A DNA stretch of 64,000 nt from Serratia entomophila (GTDB lineage Bacteria > Pseudomonadota > Gammaproteobacteria > Enterobacterales > Enterobacteriaceae). Position numbers and translations under genes: made by a program. Shown piece by piece: positions 57,849-64,000 of this stretch; positions within the stretch are counted from its first letter, which is position 1; each line of letters opens with the position of its first letter. The stretch is taken from the NCBI RefSeq assembly GCF_021462285.1, contig NZ_CP082787.1:4650001-4714000 (forward strand), written 5' to 3'. The notes under the pieces are model-generated. The model saw nothing but the letters and a program-made list of their open reading frames with translations. It had not been told where the DNA came from and ran no database searches.

Positions 57849-59135
57849 TCAGGCGGAAGGCAGCGTTTTATCCGCCGCGGCGTTTTTGTTATTCAGGGTG
57901 TCTTTCAGCTGTTTTTCATCCAGCTGGTTACACCACTTCGCCACCACCACGGTAGCAACGCCGTTACCCACCAGGTTGGTCAGCGCACGGGCTTCAGACA
58001 TAAAGCGGTCGATGCCCAGAATCAGCGCCAGCCCGGCCAGCGGCAAATGCCCGACGGCGGAAATGGTGGCGGCCAGCACGATAAAGCCGCTGCCGGTCAC
58101 CCCCGCGGCCCCTTTGGAGGACAGCAGCAGCACCACCAGCAGGGTTATCTGATGCATGATATCCATATGGGTGTTGGTGGCCTGCGCAATAAACACCGCC
58201 GCCATGGTCAGGTAAATCGAGGTGCCGTCGAGGTTGAACGAGTAGCCGGTCGGAATAACCAACCCCACCACCGACTTCTTGCAGCCCAGCTTCTCCATCT
58301 TGTCCAGCATGCGCGGCAGCGCGGACTCGGAAGACGAAGTGCCGAGCACGATCAGCAGCTCTTCCTTGATGTAGTTGACGAACTTGAAGATGCTGAAACC
58401 GTTGGCGCGAGCAATCGACCCCAGCACCACCACCACGAACAGGATACAGGTGATATAGAAGCAGACGATCAGCTGGCCGAGCTGCACCAGGGTGCCAACG
58501 CCGTATTTGCCGATGGTGAACGCCATGGCGCCGAACGCCCCCAGCGGCGCCAGGCGCATAATCATGTTGATGATGCCGAAAATCACCCGGGAGAAGCTGT
58601 CGATCACGTTGAAGATCAGCTGCCCCTTCTCGCCCAGGCGATGCAGAGCGAAGCCGAACAGCACCGCAAACAGCAGCACCTGCAGAATATTGCCGCTGGC
58701 GAAGGCGCCAATCACGCTACCGGGAATAATGTCCAACAGGAAGGGAATGATGCCCTGCTGCTGCGCCTGCTCGGCGTACACCGCCACCGCCTTGGCGTCC
58801 AGCGTGCCGGGATCGACGTTCATGCCGGCCCCCGGCTGCACCAGGTTAACGATCACCAGGCCGATAATCAGCGCGATGGTGCTGACGATTTCAAAATAGA
58901 GCAGCGCAATGGCGCCGGTGCGCCCCACCGCCTTCATGCTTTCCATGCCGGCGATGCCGGTCACCACGGTGCAGAAAATCACCGGTGCGATGATCATCTT
59001 GATCAGTTTAACGAATCCGTCACCCAGCGGTTTCATCTGGGCGCCAATGTCAGGGTAGAAGTGGCCAAGCAAGATACCTAAGGTAATCGCCGTCAGTACC
59101 TGAAAATAGAGGCTTTTAAAGATAGTTATTTTCAT
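57849..59135 (-). CDS. dctA: C4-dicarboxylate:H+/Na+ symporter DctA
   Basis: 428 residues, same as E. coli. Glutamate/dicarboxylate symporter fold with the serine-rich hairpin [14 protein letters not shown] and [17 protein letters not shown]. It takes up succinate, fumarate, malate and aspartate aerobically. Between yhjJ and the pdeK-like gene, as in E. coli. Confidence 0.96.
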   Translation of the reverse strand: MKITIFKSLYFQVLTAITLGILLGHFYPDIGAQMKPLGDGFVKLIKMIIAPVIFCTVVTGIAGMESMKAVGRTGAIALLYFEIVSTIALIIGLVIVNLVQPGAGMNVDPGTLDAKAVAVYAEQAQQQGIIPFLLDIIPGSVIGAFASGNILQVLLFAVLFGFALHRLGEKGQLIFNVIDSFSRVIFGIINMIMRLAPLGAFGAMAFTIGKYGVGTLVQLGQLIVCFYITCILFVVVVLGSIARANGFSIFKFVNYIKEELLIVLGTSSSESALPRMLDKMEKLGCKKSVVGLVIPTGYSFNLDGTSIYLTMAAVFIAQATNTHMDIMHQITLLVVLLLSSKGAAGVTGSGFIVLAATISAVGHLPLAGLALILGIDRFMSEARALTNLVGNGVATVVVAKWCNQLDEKQLKDTLNNKNAAADKTLPSA

Positions 59136-59186
59136 ATGGACATCCTATGGGGGGAGACACGCACCAGGCGGCAGTCCATTCCCGTC

Positions 59187-59249
59187 ATACCCGAAGCGGC
59201 ATCATTGAGCGCTTTGCCGTAGTGATGCCGTTCTGATTATTTAGGGTAT
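59187..59249. repeat. 63-bp palindromic mini-element upstream of dctA
   Basis: Bounded by ATACCC and GGGTAT, the same terminal sequence as ERIC, and containing an inner inverted repeat CGGCATCA...TGATGCCG (59197-59204 with 59223-59230). It lacks the ERIC core. It could be a short deleted ERIC-like element or another MITE. The rest of 59136-59471 is AT-rich upstream sequence without a recognised gene. Confidence 0.5.
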
Positions 59250-59471
59250 AAATAGCCGACCTGTTCATCGCTTGCGCGGAAAATAACACCCACATAACAA
59301 CATGGAAATAATTTGTTGCACCCTACCCCTGGGGTTGATGTGAATTTAAGAGCTGAAACGCGTCAGTCGGGATGCAAGGCTGAGAATTGCGTAAGCCTTT
59401 GTTTGCACTAACGCAAAAGAGGTAGGCGGAGATCGGCGGTTTTCGGGCGCGGTCAGGGAAGGCGGTGCGGC

Positions 59472-61478
59472 TTAGCCGGCATGGCGGCAGAACTGCGCCT
59501 CAAAGGCTTCGCGCGGCAGCGGGCGCGCAAACAGGTAGCCTTGCCCGCAGTGGATGCCGTGCAGCAGCAGCCAGTCGCGCTGCCCGGCGTTTTCAACGCC
59601 TTCGGCCATCATCGGCAGGTTGAGCACCTCGGAGATGGAGCTGACGATGCGCACCATAGCGTCATCCGCCGGCAGGCCCTGAATAAAGCTCTTGTCGATT
59701 TTAATCAGATCGATCGGCAAAGACTTCAGCCGGTTCAGGTATTCCAGGCTGGCGTAGCCCATGCCGAAGTCGTCCAGCGCAATCGAAAGCCCCAGATCAT
59801 GCAGTTCGCGCAACAGCATCAACGCCCGGTCCAGGTCGTCGATGCGTACCGTTTCGGTGATCTCCAGCAGCAGCTTGCTTGGATCGATCCGGTACTGCGC
59901 CAGAATGCTCTTCAGATGCGGCACAAAGTCCTCGTGCTGCATCTGGATGCCGGAGATATTGACCGCCAGCGGCAGCGAGATGCCCCGCTGCTGCCAATCC
60001 GCCAGGATGCGGCAGGACTCTTCCAACACCCAGTTGCCAAGCGGCACGATCACGCCCAGCTCTTCGGCCAGCGGGATCACGTCGGCCGGCAGGGTAAAGC
60101 TGCCGTCATACTGCTGCCAGCGCAGCAGCGCCTCGGCGCCAATCACCACATTGGACTGCATGTCGAGCTGCGGCTGCAAAAACAGCGTGAAGTGGCGCTG
60201 CTCGATGGCGTGCAGGATCTCGCTTTCCTGCGTCAGCCGCTTTTGGGTTCTTTCCGTCAGGCGAGGTTCAAAAAACAGGATCTGATTTTTGCCTTCGCGA
60301 TGCGCGGACATCATCGCCGAGGTGGCGCAACGCAGCAGCTGTTCGGCGTTTTGTTCCGGGCTGAGGTAGTGCGCAATGCCGATGCTGGCGCTCGGCCGCA
60401 GCGCCATACCTTCCAGGATCAGGGGCGCGTTAATCTCCGCCATAATGCGGTGCGCCAGCTGCATGGCGTGAAACGGCCGGGCGGTGCCCTTGGCCAGTAT
60501 GGCGAACTCGGTGTTGCTCAACTGCGCCAAAACGCCGTTTTCGTCGATACAACCGCGCAATTTCTTCGCCAGCGCCAACAGCAGCGCTTCGCGCATCGCC
60601 GGTTTCATCACCCCGGAAGCCTCGTACAGCGTTTCAATACCGATAACCAGCAGGTTAAACCGTTCAGGCCGCAGGCTGGAGGCAATGTGTTGCTCCAGCA
60701 GGGCGGTAAACAGCGCCGGGTTCGGCAATTCGGTCACCGGGTGGCGGGTGCTGAGGCGGCTCATATCGGCGTGCGCCTTGGCCAAAATCTGCTGGTTGCG
60801 GTTGTAATTGCGCACCAGCAAACCCAGTTCGTCGTCCTGGTGCAACGCCGGCAGCATCAGCTGATGGTAGGGCGCCTCGTCCTGGCCGATATTTTCCAGC
60901 TCTTTGGCTATCGCGCGCAGCGGATGCACCATCAGCCGGTTCATGCACCAGGTGATGGCTATCGACAGGATCAGCGCCAACAGCAGGTAGGTCGACAACA
61001 TGGTCGACAAGATACTGAGAATAAACTGATACATGCGGAACGAATCGGCCTGCAGTACCAGATAGGCCAGCGGCTGCGGATTGGTCGGCACGCGTTCCAG
61101 CGAGTAGAGCGGAACGGAAATCTGGATCGGCAGTTCGAACAGCCGGGCGATCAGCGGCGGCACCGGGCGTTCCGGCGGGAAGTTAGCGTGCAACGCCTGG
61201 AACTCGTTGGGCAACACGATATCTGCCCGGGTCAGGATCCCCACCGGCAACAGCGTATTCAGCACCCTTTTGGTTTCCGGCACGTCCATACGCAACACGG
61301 CGTCTGCCAGCGGCTGACGCACCGAATGCGCGATGTTTTCCAGTTGCTGGGCGTAGTCATCCCTGCGCTGCTGCACAAAATGGAATAACTGAATCACGAT
61401 AAATATGCAGATTGTCACCAGCGCCACGCCGGACACCGTCGCCATCTGCTTAATCGTTAATGAACGCCTGACCCGCAA
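59472..61478 (-). CDS. Cyclic-di-GMP phosphodiesterase (degenerate GGDEF plus EAL), PdeK/HmsP-like
   Basis: 668 residues: membrane helix near residues 10-30, periplasmic domain, second helix near 155-180, HAMP-like linker, degenerate GGDEF (the signature place reads QLSNTEF) and an EAL domain with AEALLRW, NISGIQM, ITETVRIDD, ALDDFGMGYASLEYL and AEGVEN. The EAL catalytic residues look intact, so c-di-GMP hydrolysis is likely. Similar along its whole length to E. coli YhjK (PdeK) and Yersinia HmsP. TTG start with GGAG 7 bases upstream. It follows dctA's promoter region, as in E. coli. Confidence 0.9.
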   Translation of the reverse strand: MRVRRSLTIKQMATVSGVALVTICIFIVIQLFHFVQQRRDDYAQQLENIAHSVRQPLADAVLRMDVPETKRVLNTLLPVGILTRADIVLPNEFQALHANFPPERPVPPLIARLFELPIQISVPLYSLERVPTNPQPLAYLVLQADSFRMYQFILSILSTMLSTYLLLALILSIAITWCMNRLMVHPLRAIAKELENIGQDEAPYHQLMLPALHQDDELGLLVRNYNRNQQILAKAHADMSRLSTRHPVTELPNPALFTALLEQHIASSLRPERFNLLVIGIETLYEASGVMKPAMREALLLALAKKLRGCIDENGVLAQLSNTEFAILAKGTARPFHAMQLAHRIMAEINAPLILEGMALRPSASIGIAHYLSPEQNAEQLLRCATSAMMSAHREGKNQILFFEPRLTERTQKRLTQESEILHAIEQRHFTLFLQPQLDMQSNVVIGAEALLRWQQYDGSFTLPADVIPLAEELGVIVPLGNWVLEESCRILADWQQRGISLPLAVNISGIQMQHEDFVPHLKSILAQYRIDPSKLLLEITETVRIDDLDRALMLLRELHDLGLSIALDDFGMGYASLEYLNRLKSLPIDLIKIDKSFIQGLPADDAMVRIVSSISEVLNLPMMAEGVENAGQRDWLLLHGIHCGQGYLFARPLPREAFEAQFCRHAG

Positions 61479-61841
61479 ACCTGCTCTCCGTAAAATCGGG
61501 CTGAAATAAAAAAGGGGGCCGTATAAGACACTCCCCCTCGAATCGGACTGAGTATACGCGATTGTCTGGGGTTTTTATCTTGTCATAGCCTTGGCAAAAC
61601 CAAGAAAAGCGCGGGTTTCAGTCTTTTCCTAACCAACCGGTATGCTGCCTCAACACAGGGTAGCAAAACTCCCCTATGTCCGACACTCCGAATCTTGCAG
61701 ATTCAGGTGACTTAAGGCCTTGCAAGGCGTTAACGGCTGCGGCGCAAGATCGAAAATAAGCCTTTATCCGGGCGGGGGCGCCATAAAAGAGAAAACGCCG
61801 GCAAAATGCCGGCGTTGGTGTTGTCGGTTCAAGCCCGGTGA
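61479..61841. other. Intergenic region between pdeK-like gene and dppF
   Basis: 363 bp. Holds the upstream region of the pdeK-like gene and the dppF terminator (listed). In E. coli the bcs cellulose genes lie between these neighbours; none are here. No gene or known RNA was recognised. Confidence 0.6.
61791..61816 (-). terminator. Terminator of the dpp operon
   Basis: A 10-bp perfect stem (61794-61803 with 61807-61816) followed on the minus strand by TTCTC. It lies 25 bases after the dppF stop. Confidence 0.75.
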
Positions 61842-62827
<986 letters not shown>

Positions 62828-62831
<4 letters not shown>

Positions 62832-63808
62832 ACGGTCGGCCTCCCCGCATCATCCAGCGGCGTGTGACATTTAACCTGACGGCCGGGAATGCTGCGCAGT
62901 TCCGGCTCTTCATTGCGGCAGCGCTCATTGGCGTAAGGGCAACGCGGGTTGAGCAGGCAGCCGTTCGGGCGATCGTACTTGCCCGGCACCACGCCCGGCA
63001 GCGAAGCCAGCCGCGCTTTGTCGGCGGCGAACTCCGGCAGCGCGCGCAGCAGCGCCTGGGTATAGGGGTGGCGCGGCGCGCGGAAAATCTCCGCCGCCTT
63101 GCCGGACTCCACCACCTGGCCGGCGTACATCACGATGATGTGGTGCGCCGCTTCGGCCACCAGCGCCAAATCGTGGGTGATCAGCAACAGCGCCATGTTT
63201 TCGCGCTGCTGCAGGTCCAGCAGCAGTTCGATGATCTGCGCCTGGATGGTCACGTCGAGCGCCGTGGTCGGCTCATCGGCGATCAGCAGCTTGGGCCGGC
63301 AGGCGATCGCCATGGCGATCATCACGCGCTGGCTCATGCCGCCGGAAAGCTGATGCGGGTAGACGTCCAGCCGCGAGGCCGGATCGGGGATGCCCACCTG
63401 GTTCAGCAGGTCGATGGCCCGCTGACGCCGGGTGCGGCGGTTGCCGCCCTGGTGCACCTTCAGCGCTTCCATAATCTGGAAGCCGACGGTGTAGCAGGGG
63501 TTCAGGCTGGTCATCGGGTCCTGGAAAATCATCGCCACTTCGGACCCCACCAACTGGCGGCGCTCCTTTTCGGAAATTTTGCGCAGGTCCCGGCCGTTGA
63601 ATTCCAGCTTGTCGGCCATCACCTTGCCGGGGAAATCGATCAACCCCATGATCGCCAGCGAGCTGACGGATTTGCCGGAGCCGGACTCGCCGACGATACC
63701 CACTACCTGCCCTTGCTCCACGCTGTAACTGATGCGGTCTACCGCGCGGAACGGGGCGCCTTCGTCACCGAAGTGCACCGAAAGCTTGTCTACATTCAAT
63801 AACGCCAT
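62828..63808 (-). CDS. dppD: Dipeptide ABC transporter ATP-binding protein DppD
   Basis: 326 residues (E. coli 327). Walker [12 protein letters not shown], signature [14 protein letters not shown], Walker [13 protein letters not shown], cysteine cluster [14 protein letters not shown] at the C-terminus. Partner of DppF. It lies 15 bases after dppC. Confidence 0.95.
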
Positions 63809-63823
63809 CTCTCTCGTCCTCTG

Positions 63824-64000
63824 TTACTGCTTGAGTTTGGGGTCGAGAGCGTCACGCAAACCGTCCCCCATCAGGTTAAATGCCAGCACCGTCAGCAGGA
63901 TCGCCACGCCGGGGAAGGTCACCACCCACCAGGCGCTTTGCGCGAACTGCAACACGTCGGAGAGCATGGTGCCCCACTCCGGCGTCGGCGGCTGCGCGCC
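63824..64000 (-). CDS. dppC: Dipeptide ABC transporter permease DppC, C-terminal part
   Basis: The gene runs off the window edge; 58 C-terminal residues remain. They include PEWGTMLSD, a membrane helix ([20 protein letters not shown]) and the end [14 protein letters not shown], typical of DppC. Inner-membrane permease subunit of the dipeptide transporter. Confidence 0.93.
   Translation of the reverse strand, partial: GAQPPTPEWGTMLSDVLQFAQSAWWVVTFPGVAILLTVLAFNLMGDGLRDALDPKLKQ

Overview
The window is a stretch of chromosome from an enterobacterium, most likely Serratia (close to S. marcescens). Most proteins are close in sequence and length to their E. coli K-12 counterparts, coding is GC-rich, four complete ERIC repeats and one ERIC fragment are present, and blocks of E. 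coli gene order are joined in a non-E. coli arrangement. The genus is inferred; no species marker was tested. No prophage, insertion sequence, integron or CRISPR array was seen. Nearly everything is conserved core genome, so the interesting material lies in intergenic RNA, repeats and small rearrangements.

Layout. 1-2833: end of zntA, tusA, yhhQ, a broken acetyltransferase gene and dcrB. 2862-9972: glycerol-3-phosphate block, glpABC (anaerobic dehydrogenase) divergent from glpT-glpQ. 10005-19792: yigL-pldB, rhtB/rhtC, recQ, pldA, yigI, rarD, an AbrB-family gene and corA with a long leader. 20246-26673: a WbuC-type cupin, uvrD with a LexA box, and the overlapping operon lptM-dapF-yigA-xerC-yigB. 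26746-33993: cyaY, cyaA with a CRP site, and hemCDXY.

33994-35474 is the richest non-coding part. It holds the hemY terminator, a truncated plus a complete ERIC, the sRNA gene glmZ with a sigma-54 promoter and GlrR-type upstream sites, and the tRNA operon argX-hisR-leuT-proM. The 3' end of proM and its terminator are duplicated 161 bp downstream.

35610-48414: yifK (thrP) and the enterobacterial common antigen (ECA) operon wecA-wzzE-wecB-wecC-wecD-wecE-wzxE-wecF-wzyE-wecG. The rffG and rffH genes found between wecC and wecD in E. coli are absent here. 48713-56064: rho, trxA, rhlB, gppA, rep, ppiC. 56089-64000: yhjJ, dctA, a GGDEF/EAL protein (pdeK/hmsP-like) and dppF-dppD-dppC (dppC cut by the window edge).

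How the genes work together. GlpT imports glycerol-3-phosphate, GlpQ makes it from phosphodiesters in the periplasm and GlpABC oxidises it. The wec genes build, flip and polymerise the ECA trisaccharide. The hem genes carry out early tetrapyrrole synthesis. RecQ, UvrD, Rep and XerC handle DNA repair, replication and chromosome resolution. Points most worth a second look are the corA leader (promoter, a TTG-start 18-codon peptide, two hairpins), the proM 3' duplication, two genes whose C-termini are encoded by ERIC ends, the missing rffGH, and a 63-bp palindromic mini-element upstream of dctA.
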